Assembly: GCF_030555055.1 (NCBI RefSeq)
Contig: NZ_JAMOAO010000001.1
Coordinates: 3,100,001 to 3,164,000, forward strand
Length of the DNA stretch: 64,000 nt
Direction of reading: 5' to 3'
Source of the DNA: Nocardiopsis sp. YSL2
GTDB lineage: Bacteria > Actinomycetota > Actinomycetes > Streptosporangiales > Streptosporangiaceae
Under the pieces are notes generated by a model. That model was not told the origin of the DNA. It did no database searches and saw only the letters and a program-made list of their open reading frames with translations. Both the position numbers and the translations under genes were made by a program. Below, piece by piece: positions 17,177 to 25,908 of this stretch; the stretch's first letter is position 1; the number at the start of each line of letters is the position of its first letter.

Positions 17177-17605
17177 TCACGTCATGGTGTCGAGCGACCG
17201 GACGGTGGTGCTGTCGTCCACCAGGGCGACGGCGATCCCGTGCGTGGCGAAGGCCGCCCGCAGCCAGGAGCCGCGGGCCAGGTGACGGGAGAGCTGCTCG
17301 CCCATGGCCAGGACGACGCGGGCGTCGGGGAAGTGGGTGTCGCGCAACCAGACGAGTTTGAACGCGTCGGCGATGAGCTTGTTGCGCTGGACCGACTTCA
17401 CCGGGCCACGCATTGGCGCGCACTGGCCGAGGATCGTGGGGCGGCCCTCGTCCGCGAAGTCGACTCCGACCCGGGTTCCGTCCGGGAGAGTGAACGCGCG
17501 GGGTGCCACACGGGCTCCCAGGAGCGCGGATAGCGCTCGGGAGAGTTCCGTGTCGTCGTCCCGGGCGAGAGTGTCTGGTAGGGGACTGACCACTGAACGC
17601 GCCAT
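17177..17605 (-). CDS. Conserved hypothetical protein
   Basis: A 142-residue soluble protein. I do not recognise a named family. It has a hydrophilic N-terminus, a central run with basic residues ([20 protein letters not shown]) and a beta-strand/acid pattern ([21 protein letters not shown]) that could suit a small nuclease or Rossmann-like fold. Third-position GC and a plausible start (ATG 17605) support a real gene. The stop is 145 bases from the start of the preceding leftward operon, so it may share that promoter region or be independent. Confidence 0.55.
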   Translation of the reverse strand: MARSVVSPLPDTLARDDDTELSRALSALLGARVAPRAFTLPDGTRVGVDFADEGRPTILGQCAPMRGPVKSVQRNKLIADAFKLVWLRDTHFPDARVVLAMGEQLSRHLARGSWLRAAFATHGIAVALVDDSTTVRSLDTMT

Positions 17606-17903
17606 ATAGGCAGACCTTAGTGCACGGGAGTTCAGCCGTCATTGGGATTGTGCGCTTGTACCATCCGTAACAGGGACCCCTTGCGTCCCTCACCTGGAGC
17701 CTTGGCGGTGGAATGTGTCATGAGTCACATCTCGTCGCCATGCGCAATACCTGCACCATAGTTGAGCTTCTGGCGTCGTGGGAGGACGACGGGACCTTTC
17801 CCCGAGGTGCGCGGACCGGGAGGCGCGACCCCGGCCGCAGGCGTCGGAGCACGGCACGCCCGAAGGCATATCCTGACCGGTATGACGCCGACGAGTTCAC
17901 GCT
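17606..17903. other. Divergent spacer, hypothetical/TetR
   Basis: No gene is supported. It contains a small hairpin AGGGAC/GTCCCT (17672-17677, 17685-17690) and a partially symmetric ATGTG...CACAT element near 17713-17730 that could bind the TetR-family product of the gene at 17904. Confidence 0.4.
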
Positions 17904-18491
17904 ATGCCTCCTAAGCAGAAGCGGGGCGAGGCCACCGTCGAGCGGTTGTTCACCGCGGCCCTCCAGGTCTACGCCTCCTCGGGAGAGCAGGGCTTCACGG
18001 TGAACGCGGTCACCGCGGCCAGCGGCGTGAGCCTCGGCAGCCTCTACCACCACTTCGGTAGCTTCGACGGTTTCACCGTCGCCCTGTTCCTCCGGTGCTC
18101 GGAACGGCTCTTCGACGAGCTGAGCGCGGCCGTCACACCCACCCGCACGACCCGTGGCGGTATCCGCGCGCTCGTGGTGACCTACCTCCGCTTCATCGAG
18201 GAGAACCTCGACGTGGCGCTCTTCCTGCACTCGGCCGTCTCCTCCGGCCTCATCGAGACCCACACGGAGCAGATCCGGGCGGACATGCTGGGCGGCATCT
18301 CGGAGTGGGTGGGCAGGCGCGTGGAGGCCGGGGACATCGCGCCTCTGCCCGGACCGGTCATCGAGGCGCTGGCCATGGGCCCGGTGGTGGCGATCGCACG
18401 GCACTGGTTGGCCAGCCCCCACACCGTCGACCTCGCCCAGGCCGCGCGTGCGCTGCCGGACCGGATCTGCCGTTCCCTTCGGCCGGAGTAG
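17904..18491 (+). CDS. TetR family transcriptional regulator
   Basis: A 195-residue regulator. The N-terminal helix-turn-helix reads FTVNAVTAASGVSLGSLYHHFGSFDGF (about 34-60), the classic TetR recognition helix pattern ending in YHHF. The C-terminal ligand domain is all helical, with PVIEALAMGPVVAIARHWLAS. It would act as a ligand-released repressor, probably of itself or a neighbour. ATG 17904 gives a normal short leader. A strong hairpin follows the stop. Confidence 0.88.
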   Translation: MPPKQKRGEATVERLFTAALQVYASSGEQGFTVNAVTAASGVSLGSLYHHFGSFDGFTVALFLRCSERLFDELSAAVTPTRTTRGGIRALVVTYLRFIEENLDVALFLHSAVSSGLIETHTEQIRADMLGGISEWVGRRVEAGDIAPLPGPVIEALAMGPVVAIARHWLASPHTVDLAQAARALPDRICRSLRPE

Positions 18492-18528
18492 GGGGCCGCG
18501 CACCGCGCTTCGGCCACTCCTGCGGACA

Positions 18529-18556
18529 CGTGGGCCGGGCCATGGCCCGGCCCACG
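18529..18556. terminator. Hairpin terminator after TetR gene
   Basis: A perfect inverted repeat with 13-base arms (CGTGGGCCGGGCC at 18529-18541, complement 18544-18556) around a 2-base centre, 38 bases past the TetR stop. Confidence 0.65.
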
Positions 18557-18603
18557 CCGTTCACCGTTGCGGTGTGAGCCCGCATCGATGCCGTCCGGTA
18601 GCC

Positions 18604-18644
18604 ACTCTAGACCAGAACTAGAGTAATTTTCTAGAAAAAATTAC
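18604..18644. repeat. Two AT-rich inverted repeats
   Basis: ACTCTAG-7-CTAGAGT (18604-18624) is followed by GTAATTTT-6-AAAATTAC (18623-18644). The AT richness is striking in this genome. It sits just beyond the stop of the leftward quinone oxidoreductase, so it could terminate that operon. It could also be a protein-binding site. Confidence 0.55.
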
Positions 18645-18647
18645 TTG

Positions 18648-19658
18648 TCACTTGGGGGACCCCGTCTGACCGTCAGGCCCCCGCCGGTGCGAGACCTCCA
18701 GAAGCGCCTTGCCGACGATCGTGCGCTCCTCGAGTGCCGCGTGCGCCTCGGCGGCCCCTTCCAGGGGGAACGTCCGGCCGATGACGGGAACGATCCGCCC
18801 CGCCGCGGCCGCGGCCAGCACGTCCTCGATGTTCCGCGTCGCGGCGGCCCCGTCCTGGTGCAGATCGGCGAGCGAGTACAGGGTCACGCCGCGCTCGTCC
18901 GCCTCCTCCCGGCCGACCTCGGCGAAATCTCCGCTGGGTGCGCCGTGGGCGGAGAACCGTCCCCCGCGGGCCGTGATCGCGAAGGCCGCCCGACCGATCG
19001 CCCCGCCCGCGCCGTCATAGACCACCTCCGGGTCCCGGCCGCCGGCGGCCTCCCGGACGCGCTCGGTCCACCCCGGCTCGGAGTAGTCGACCACGCCCTC
19101 GATGCCCCGGGACCGCAGCAGTTCCAGCTTGCGCGCCCCGCGCGCCGCGCCGACGACACGGGCCCCGGCCTCGCGCGCCATCCGCACCAGCAGCAGCCCC
19201 ATCGCCCCGGCCGCGGCCGTGACCAGCACCCACTGGTCCGGCTCGGGGGCGACCGCCGTGACGATCGACCGGGCGGTCGCCCCGTCGTGGACCAGGGCCG
19301 CCGCCGTCCGCGCGTCGAGACCGTCGGGGACCGCCGCCAGCCGGTCGGCCGGGGCCAGTGTCCGTTCGGCGTAGGACCCCCGCGCCGCCGTGGTCGCCAC
19401 GCGCCGGCCGACCCACGACGGGTCGACACCCGCGCCGACCGCCGTCACGGTGCCGACGACGCCTCCGCCGGGCACGTAGGGCGGCCGGACGTCGAACCAC
19501 TGGCCGGCCTCGCCCCGGCGGATCGCGGTCTCCAGGAAGATGACGTCGGCCACGGACACCTCCAGTGCGACCTGCCCCGCCTCCGGGACCGGGTCGGTGC
19601 CCTCCCGCACGGTCAGGACCTCCGGGGCGCCGAACCGGCCCACCTCGATGAACCTCAT
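18648..19658 (-). CDS. Quinone oxidoreductase-like zinc-free MDR family enzyme
   Basis: A 336-residue medium-chain dehydrogenase/reductase. It has a GroES-like N-terminal half (VPGGGVVGTVTAVGAGVDPSWVG) and a Rossmann NADPH site in VLVTAAAGAMGLLLVRMAREAGARVVGAARG (about 145-175). No structural zinc cysteines are present, which points to the quinone oxidoreductase branch that reduces quinones or enones with NADPH. It lies 34 bases downstream of the DsbA-like gene and is likely cotranscribed with it. The substrate is unknown. Confidence 0.85.
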   Translation of the reverse strand: MRFIEVGRFGAPEVLTVREGTDPVPEAGQVALEVSVADVIFLETAIRRGEAGQWFDVRPPYVPGGGVVGTVTAVGAGVDPSWVGRRVATTAARGSYAERTLAPADRLAAVPDGLDARTAAALVHDGATARSIVTAVAPEPDQWVLVTAAAGAMGLLLVRMAREAGARVVGAARGARKLELLRSRGIEGVVDYSEPGWTERVREAAGGRDPEVVYDGAGGAIGRAAFAITARGGRFSAHGAPSGDFAEVGREEADERGVTLYSLADLHQDGAAATRNIEDVLAAAAAGRIVPVIGRTFPLEGAAEAHAALEERTIVGKALLEVSHRRGPDGQTGSPK

Positions 19659-19692
19659 GGCAGTACTCCTCGTGTCGATGGGACGGGGCGGA

Positions 19693-20319
19693 TCAGGCGG
19701 AGGCGTCGGCCGCGGCGGCGGAGCGCAGGGCCGCGTCGAGCGCGGCCTCGCTCTGGTCGCCGACGAGGGGGACGCGCGATCCGGAGAACGCGAACACCGG
19801 GACGCCGCGGATGCCGTCGGCGCGGACCCGGGCCAGCTCGGCCCGCACCCCGTCGGCTCCGGCGGTGCTCCACTCGACCCCGGTCTCCTGGGCCAGGCGG
19901 CGAAGGACGGACCCGTCGCCGATGTTCAGACCCTCGCTGTGGTGGGCGCGGAACAGCCGCTCCACCATCGCCTCGCCGCGCTCCTGGTCCGAGGCCACCG
20001 CGACCAGCCGGTGCGCCTCGAAGCTGTCGGCCCAGACCGCGTCGTGGCCGAACACCAGACCCAGGTCCGCGCCCAGGGCGCTCATCTCGTCCATGGCGCC
20101 CTCGTGGTCGAAGTCCGCGCCGAAGTGACGGCGGTGCACCTCCCGCTTGGGCTCGCCGTCCGGCGACGCTCCGGGATCGAGCTGGAAGGGGCGGAACGCC
20201 ACGGCGAGGGTGCCGCCCTCGTCCCGGAAGCGAGCGGCGGCCCGCTGGAAGCGGGTGTAGGCGAGGTAGGACCAGGTGCACCCGACGTCGAAGGTGATCT
20301 CCACATGTGCTGTCTTCAT
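19693..20319 (-). CDS. DsbA/FrnE-family oxidoreductase
   Basis: A 208-residue thioredoxin-like protein with an inserted helical domain. The N-terminal motif DVGCTWSYLA corresponds to the CxxC of FrnE, but the second cysteine is Ser (C-T-W-S), so it cannot form the usual dithiol pair. The cis-Pro loop is present as GVPVFAF. Such variants may act in thiol transfer or isomerisation. ATG 20319 is preferred over the upstream in-frame start at 20343. It heads a two-gene operon with the quinone oxidoreductase and starts 40 bases from the stop of the large LuxR gene. Confidence 0.78.
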   Translation of the reverse strand: MKTAHVEITFDVGCTWSYLAYTRFQRAAARFRDEGGTLAVAFRPFQLDPGASPDGEPKREVHRRHFGADFDHEGAMDEMSALGADLGLVFGHDAVWADSFEAHRLVAVASDQERGEAMVERLFRAHHSEGLNIGDGSVLRRLAQETGVEWSTAGADGVRAELARVRADGIRGVPVFAFSGSRVPLVGDQSEAALDAALRSAAAADASA

Positions 20320-20359
20320 GGGGATGACGCTACGGACGGTCACCCCGGCACAGCATCAG

Positions 20360-23248
20360 TCATCCGACGGGCGCTTCGGCCCGGCCCCCGTCCGACCGTC
20401 GTCGTTCCTGGTCACGATGGAGGCCCAGAGCGGCGAGTTCGGCCCGGGAGGCCACACCGAGCTTGGGGTAGGCCTTGTAGAGGTGGTGACCGACCGTGCG
20501 GGGGCTCAGGAAGAGCCGGGCGCCGATGTCGCGGTTGGTGAGCCCGGTCGCGGCCAGCCGGACGACCTGGAGCTCCTGGGGTGTGAGCCGGTCCAGCGGG
20601 TCCTCGGAGCGGTCGCGCGCCAGGGTGTCGGCCGCCCGGGTCTCCCCGGTGGCGCGCAGTTCGGCGCCGGCCCGCTCCTCCCAGGGACGAGCCCCCCAGC
20701 GGCGGAAGGCGTCGGCGGCCTGGTGGAGCTGTTCGCGGGCCTCGGTCGTGCGGCGGGCGCGGCGCAGCCACGTACCGAAGAGCAGCCGGGTCCGCGCCTG
20801 GTCGAAGGGGGAGGCGTCCAGTGCGAGCGCGCCGCGGTAGGCGTCCTCGGAACCGTCGAGCAGCGCGCGGCAGCGCAGCACCAGCGACGTGGCCCACGGC
20901 CGGTCGACGGCGGTGGCCCAGGCGGTGTACCGGTCGGCGGCGTCGGCGGCCCGGTCGGTGCGGCCGAGTCGGAACGCGGCCTCGACCAGCAGGGGCAGGT
21001 TGCCGACGATCCCCATCGGTCGGGTGCCCTCCACGACGGACTCCAACCTGGCCAGGGCCTCCTCGGGGCGGCCCTGGCCGAGGTCGAGCAGGCTCAGGGC
21101 GACGGCGGCGTGGACGGACGCGGGGGCCACACCGAGTTCGAGCGGCTCGGCCGCCAGCGCGCGGCAGCGCTCGGCGTCGCCCCGGACGGCGGCGAGTTCG
21201 GCGCCGATCGCGGCCAGTTCCGCTCGGGACGTGGGCTGGCGGCCGTCGGTGGCGGTGCGCAGTCCGTCCTCGACCGTGGCGCGCGCGTCGCGGTGGCTGC
21301 CGAGAAAGAACTGGGTACGCGCGAGTATCACCTGGACCTGCGGCAGCACGGCGAGCGCGCCCTGGGAGCGGCACTCGGCCTCCAGGTCGACGGCGGCCCG
21401 GTGGGCCGCGTCGAAGTCCCCGGCGATCAGGTGCAGGCGTGCGTAGAGCACGCGGTCGTTCAGGGACCGGGCCACCAGGGCGTCGTGGCCGTCCAGGGAG
21501 GCGCGCAGCGCGGCCACGCCCTCGGCCGTGTGGCCCTGGTCGAGTCGGTTGGTGGCGAGCGCCGCCCGGGCGAGGGTCCGAGCCGGGGCGCCGCCGGGGT
21601 GCCGTGCGGCGTGGTCGCCGATCCGCGCGACGCAGTCGAAGTCGTTGGCCACCCACGCGGCCCGCACGGCCTCCAACAGGAGCTTCCCGCTCTCCGTGGT
21701 CCGGTCCGCCCCCGTGGCCGCGTCGGCCGTGGCGGTCCCGTCGGTCGTGGCGGTCCCGGTGGCTGTGCCGTCGGTCGTGGCGGTGCCCTCGGCCCCGGCG
21801 GACACGGCGGCCCCCTCGTGCCGGTGCGTGTCCTCCGGCCCGTGCTGTGCCCCGGTCTCCAGCGCGGCCGCGAAGAGGACCCGGTAGGAGGTGTCCGCGC
21901 GACCTTCGGCGGCGGCGAGCATCGAGTGCAGCCTGGCCACGGTCACGCGCTGCGCGGTGTCGTCGGTACCGGTGACGGATCCCAGGAGGTCCGCCGCACG
22001 TCCGTGGTCGCCCGCGTAGGCGGCGGCCCCGGCGGCGGCGATCGTGCGGCGCCGCCGGTCGGCGGGGTCGGGCGACAGCGTGGCGGCGCGCTCGTAGGCG
22101 GTGGCCATCGCGGACAGGCCGCCGCGGGCGCGGGCCCGCTCGGCGGCCGTCTCCAGGAGGGCGGCGACCTCCTCGTCGGTGGTGGGCGTCGCCGCGGCCA
22201 GGTGCCGCGCACGGCGGTCGGCGGCCTCCGGATGGTCGGCGTACACCCCGGCCAGGGCACGGTGGGCCGCCGCGCGCTCCTCGGACGTCGCGTGCTCGTA
22301 GGCGGACGCGCGGATCAGCGGGTGCGCGAACTCCACCCGGTTCCCCGCCACGCGCAGCAGTCCCAGGCGCTCGGCGGGGCCCAGGTCGTCCGGACGCGCG
22401 TCCAGGTCGCGGGCCGCGCGCAGCACCGTGGCGGCGTCGGCGGAGTCGTCGGCCGCCGCGACGAGCAGGAGTGCCCGCGTCCCTTCGGGGAGGGCGGCGA
22501 CCTGGCCGGCGAAGGTGTCCTGGATCCGACCCGGAACGCCCATCCGGGTGCTGGAGTACCCGTCCCGCTGGACGGCGGTCAGGGTGAGCAGTGCCAGCGG
22601 ATTGCCGGCCGCCTCGGCCAGTACCTGTCCGCGCACCTGTCGGGGGAGGTCGGCGGCGTGTTCCAGGAGCAGCGCCTGCGCGTCGGCCCGGGGCAGCCGC
22701 CGCAGCCGCAGTTCGTCGAGGTGGGGCGTGGACAGCAGCGGCGCGTGCGGTTCGCGGACCGCCAGGAGCACCGCGACCCCCTCGGCCTCCAGCCGCCGGG
22801 TCGCGAACAGCAGCGCCTCGGCCGACTCCCGGTCGAGCCAGTGCGCGTCGTCGATCAGGCAGAGCACCGGCCCGGCGGCGGCCAGTTCGGCCAGGAGCGT
22901 CAGGACCGCCAGGCCCACCAGGAACCGGCTCGGCGACGCGGAGTCCGTCAGCCCGAGGGCGCCGCGCAGTGCCCTGGCCTGCGGGTCGGGCAGCGCGTCC
23001 GCGTGCCCCATCGCGCGGCCCAGCAGCAGGTGCAGGCCCGCGTAGGGCAGATCGCTCTCGGACTCCACTCCGGCGCCGCGCAGCACCCGTATCCCGGCGG
23101 CCGCGGCCTCGCGTTCGGCGTGGTCCAGCAGGGCCGATTTGCCGATACCGGCCTCGCCCCGCAGCACCAGGGCCCCGCTGCGGCCGGAACGGGCCGCGGC
23201 GAGGATCGCGTCGATCCTCGCCGTCTCACCGTCGCGTCCGCGCAGCAC
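20360..23248 (-). CDS. Large ATP-binding LuxR family regulator (LAL)
   Basis: A 962-residue regulator. The N-terminus is a STAND-type ATPase with Walker A GEAGIGKSAL (31-40) and a Walker B-like VLCLIDDAHWLD. A long helical, TPR-like middle follows, and a LuxR helix-turn-helix occupies about 888-947 (LTPQELQVVRLAATGLTNRDIG, SPRTVGHHLYKAYPKLG). Members activate catabolic or secondary-metabolite genes when a ligand and ATP are bound. A Thr/Ala-rich insert near residues 480-515 (TATTDGTATGTATT) is low complexity. Start is GTG 23248. The target genes are unclear; the neighbouring reductases are candidates. Confidence 0.9.
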   Translation of the reverse strand: MLRGRDGETARIDAILAAARSGRSGALVLRGEAGIGKSALLDHAEREAAAAGIRVLRGAGVESESDLPYAGLHLLLGRAMGHADALPDPQARALRGALGLTDSASPSRFLVGLAVLTLLAELAAAGPVLCLIDDAHWLDRESAEALLFATRRLEAEGVAVLLAVREPHAPLLSTPHLDELRLRRLPRADAQALLLEHAADLPRQVRGQVLAEAAGNPLALLTLTAVQRDGYSSTRMGVPGRIQDTFAGQVAALPEGTRALLLVAAADDSADAATVLRAARDLDARPDDLGPAERLGLLRVAGNRVEFAHPLIRASAYEHATSEERAAAHRALAGVYADHPEAADRRARHLAAATPTTDEEVAALLETAAERARARGGLSAMATAYERAATLSPDPADRRRRTIAAAGAAAYAGDHGRAADLLGSVTGTDDTAQRVTVARLHSMLAAAEGRADTSYRVLFAAALETGAQHGPEDTHRHEGAAVSAGAEGTATTDGTATGTATTDGTATADAATGADRTTESGKLLLEAVRAAWVANDFDCVARIGDHAARHPGGAPARTLARAALATNRLDQGHTAEGVAALRASLDGHDALVARSLNDRVLYARLHLIAGDFDAAHRAAVDLEAECRSQGALAVLPQVQVILARTQFFLGSHRDARATVEDGLRTATDGRQPTSRAELAAIGAELAAVRGDAERCRALAAEPLELGVAPASVHAAVALSLLDLGQGRPEEALARLESVVEGTRPMGIVGNLPLLVEAAFRLGRTDRAADAADRYTAWATAVDRPWATSLVLRCRALLDGSEDAYRGALALDASPFDQARTRLLFGTWLRRARRTTEAREQLHQAADAFRRWGARPWEERAGAELRATGETRAADTLARDRSEDPLDRLTPQELQVVRLAATGLTNRDIGARLFLSPRTVGHHLYKAYPKLGVASRAELAALGLHRDQERRRSDGGRAEAPVG

Positions 23249-23533
23249 GCGCCCACGCTACAGTGCTCGGGGCGCTCGGGGCGCTTCACGCCGGGGCCTT
23301 CGCCGTCGACCTGCCCTGCCCGTGCCCACGCCGTCGCCCGCCACCGCCCTCCGCGGACACCTGCGGCGCGGCCCCTCCCGCTGTGGCCGGCCACCCCCTG
23401 CGGTCAGGGCTGACACCCGCCACCGAAGCCCGGCACCGCACGGGCGCCGACGGGCCCTGGCGTGCACCGGAGCGGGCGGGACGGCTCCGCCTACCAGGCG
23501 CCCCGAACCGGAGTGGCCCCGCTCAGGGCCGAC

Positions 23534-24451
23534 CTAGCCGGCGGCGATCCGGGCGGGGGTACCGGCCTCTCGGGCGTCCTCGGGGAGGAAGTCGGCCATG
23601 TGGTCCGCCACCCACCGCCGGTAGGTCAGAGCGGGGCGGCCGGTCACGTCGGCGACGGCCGTGGTGACCGGTTCGGGGTGGCGGGTCATCTCGGCCATGT
23701 GCCTGAGCGTGTCCTCGACCGCCTCCGGCGGCAGCCACCGCCGGTAGCCCTCCAGGGCCTCCTCCGGTGAGAGCGGCTCGAACCGCAGCGGCCGTCCCGT
23801 GACCTCACCGATGATCCGGACCCGCTCGGCCTGGTCCAGGTTCTCCGGCCCCGTCACCTCGTAGGCTGCGCCGACGTGGTCGTCGGTGGTCAGGGCGCGC
23901 AGGGCCACCGCGGCCAGGTCGGCCTCGTGGATCGGCGAGCGCTTCCAGCCGGGGAACGCCTCCCTGACCACGCCGGTGGTGCGGACCTCCTCCGCCCAAC
24001 CGAGGTCGTTGCCGGCGAAGCCGCCGGCGCGTACGAAGGTCCACTCGGCGCCGGAGCCGCGGATCAGCCGTTCGAGCTCCGCGTGGGAGCCCGCGACGGG
24101 GTTCTCGTCCGAGGGGGCCTCGGCGCCCGCGGCGGACAGGTACACCACGCGCCGGGCGTCGCGGGTGATGCGGGCGACGGCCGCGGGCGCCGTGCCGTCG
24201 GCCTGGAGCGTGGGCCAGACCAGCAGGACCCGGGTGACTCCGTCGAGCGCGGCGTCCAGGGAGGCGGCGCGGGTCAGGTCGCCGCGCACCACCTCCACTC
24301 CCGCTGGGAGCCGGGCACGTCCGGGGTCGCGCACCAGCGCGCGGACGTTGCCGTAGCCGGCGTCGAGCAGTTGTCGGACAGCGCTGCCTCCGACCTTGCC
24401 CGTGGCGCCGGTGACGAGGTACTTTCCGTGGTTTTCGCTGTGGTCGTCCAT
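23534..24451 (-). CDS. NmrA-family NAD(P)-binding protein
   Basis: A 305-residue atypical short-chain dehydrogenase-fold protein. The N-terminal Rossmann motif is YLVTGATGKVGGSAVRQLL (about 11-29), followed by RALVRDP and a conserved VYLSAAGAEAP. The usual catalytic YxxxK of SDRs is not evident; the NmrA/HSCARG group often senses redox cofactors or acts as azoreductase-like enzymes. ATG 24451 lies 83 bases from the divergent GTG of the FAD oxidoreductase, so the two may share regulation. Two NmrA-type genes occur in this window (see 40336). Confidence 0.83.
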   Translation of the reverse strand: MDDHSENHGKYLVTGATGKVGGSAVRQLLDAGYGNVRALVRDPGRARLPAGVEVVRGDLTRAASLDAALDGVTRVLLVWPTLQADGTAPAAVARITRDARRVVYLSAAGAEAPSDENPVAGSHAELERLIRGSGAEWTFVRAGGFAGNDLGWAEEVRTTGVVREAFPGWKRSPIHEADLAAVALRALTTDDHVGAAYEVTGPENLDQAERVRIIGEVTGRPLRFEPLSPEEALEGYRRWLPPEAVEDTLRHMAEMTRHPEPVTTAVADVTGRPALTYRRWVADHMADFLPEDAREAGTPARIAAG

Positions 24452-24534
24452 GTCGCCGACACTAGGGAGGCGGCTATGGCCGCAACATCGGTCATGTGAC
24501 TGTCGGACGACCGTCACCGCTTCCAGGAGGACAC

Positions 24535-25602
24535 GTGGGCGCATCCGCGGACGCCGAGACGGACGTCGTGGTGATCGGCGGCGGCCAGGCGGGACTGGCG
24601 GCCGGGTACTTCCTGCGGCGCGCCAAGGCGCGGTTCGTCATCCTCGACGACCGCGAGTCGCCCGGTGGGGCCTGGGGTGACTACTGGGACTCGCTCCGGC
24701 TGTTCTCACCGGCCGCGCACAGCCCGCTGCCCGGCTGGTGGATGCCGGAGGAGCCGGGGCAGGAGTACCCCTCGGCGCGGCACGTGACCGACTACCTGGC
24801 CGAGTACGAGCGCCGGTACGACCTGCCCGTGCGCCGACCGGTCGCCGTGACGGAGGTCCGCCGCGCCGGCGGCGGCCTGGAGGCGGTCACGGCGGCCGGG
24901 ACGTGGCGGGCACGGCACGTGGTCAGCGCGACCGGGACCTGGAGCCGCCCGTTCCTGCCCGACGTGCCCGGGCGCGACCTGTTCGAGGGCCGACAGCTCC
25001 ACACGGTGGACTACCGGAGCCCGGAGGAGTTCGCCGGCCAACGGGTCGTGGTGGTCGGAGGAGGCAACTCCGCGGCACAGATCCTGGCCGAGCTGTCCGA
25101 GGTCGCGCGGACCGCCTGGCTCACCCGGCGGCCGCCGCGCCTGATGCCCGACGACGTCGACGGCCGGGTGCTGTTCGACGTGGCCACCAGGAGGACGCTG
25201 GGCGGGGCCGACGGAGGTGTCGGGGCCCTCGGCGACATCGTGATGGTGCCGAGCGTGCGCGCGGCCCGCGACCGGGGGGTGCTCAAGGCGCAGCCGATGG
25301 CCGAGCGGCTGACCCGGACGGGAGTCGTCTGGGCCGACGGGAGCGCGATGGAAGCGGACGCGATCGTGTGGTGCACCGGGTTCCGCGCCGCTCTGGACCA
25401 CCTGGCGCCGCTGGAGCCGTTCGACGCCGACGGGCGTGTCCCGCTCGACGGTGCGCGGTGTCTGAGGGAGCCGCGCCTGCACCTGCTGGGCTACGGCGAC
25501 TGGACGGGGGCCGCCTCTGCCACGCTGATCGGGGCGGGCCGTACCGCTAAGGCCGCCGTCGCCCGCATCGCCGAGGACCTGGGCGCGGAGCGGGCACACT
25601 GA
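24535..25602 (+). CDS. FAD/NAD(P)-dependent oxidoreductase
   Basis: A 355-residue two-dinucleotide-fold flavoprotein: FAD site VVVIGGGQAGLAAGYFLRR near the N-terminus, DSLRLFSPAAHSPLPGWWMP, and the NAD(P) site VVVVGGGNSAAQILAEL at mid-length. It resembles flavin-containing monooxygenase/ArsO-like proteins also found at 25909 and 35763. GTG 24535 is chosen because AGGAGG ends five bases upstream; the in-frame start at 24496 would add an implausible leader. The reaction is unknown; oxidation of a soft nucleophile is plausible for the family. Confidence 0.8.
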   Translation: MGASADAETDVVVIGGGQAGLAAGYFLRRAKARFVILDDRESPGGAWGDYWDSLRLFSPAAHSPLPGWWMPEEPGQEYPSARHVTDYLAEYERRYDLPVRRPVAVTEVRRAGGGLEAVTAAGTWRARHVVSATGTWSRPFLPDVPGRDLFEGRQLHTVDYRSPEEFAGQRVVVVGGGNSAAQILAELSEVARTAWLTRRPPRLMPDDVDGRVLFDVATRRTLGGADGGVGALGDIVMVPSVRAARDRGVLKAQPMAERLTRTGVVWADGSAMEADAIVWCTGFRAALDHLAPLEPFDADGRVPLDGARCLREPRLHLLGYGDWTGAASATLIGAGRTAKAAVARIAEDLGAERAH

Positions 25603-25908
25603 TCCGCCTCCCCGACGAAGGCCGAGCCCAGGCCGGACCGCGGTGCACGCGTTCGGCTTTGGTGGCGCTTCGCCGGGTGTCGTCGGAACCACGGTGAGCT
25701 CGGCTTCGTGGAGCGTGCCGAGGCCGCGGGCGAGGAAGGGGACACCGAGCTCGGCGAGCCGATCCTCCCATGGTGTTCCGCCCTCTCGGAGACCTCGTCC
25801 TCCCGTCGGTGCAGTGTGCACCGTCATGTCCTGAGGCGCCCCACGACGCAGGGCCCCTCATCGGGGAAGGCCGGGTCGGGCGGGCGCGGATGGCCCCGAC
25901 CCCCGTGG
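25603..25908. other. Intergenic region
   Basis: A convergent spacer between two oxidoreductase genes. A leftward frame from ATG 25827 reads about 60 plausible residues but lacks coding bias and runs into the antisense of the upstream gene, so no gene is called. No strong hairpin was found. Confidence 0.4.

Noticed and set aside
20276..23413. Long plus-strand open frame of more than 1000 codons
   Set aside because: It is antisense to the LuxR regulator, has no recognisable domain and results from the GC bias of the opposite strand.
25634..25827. Possible leftward gene starting at ATG 25827
   Set aside because: Weak third-position bias, no ribosome binding site and no recognised family; the frame continues into antisense of the FAD oxidoreductase.
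24706..25827. 373-codon minus frame
   Set aside because: Most of it is antisense to the FAD oxidoreductase at 24535.
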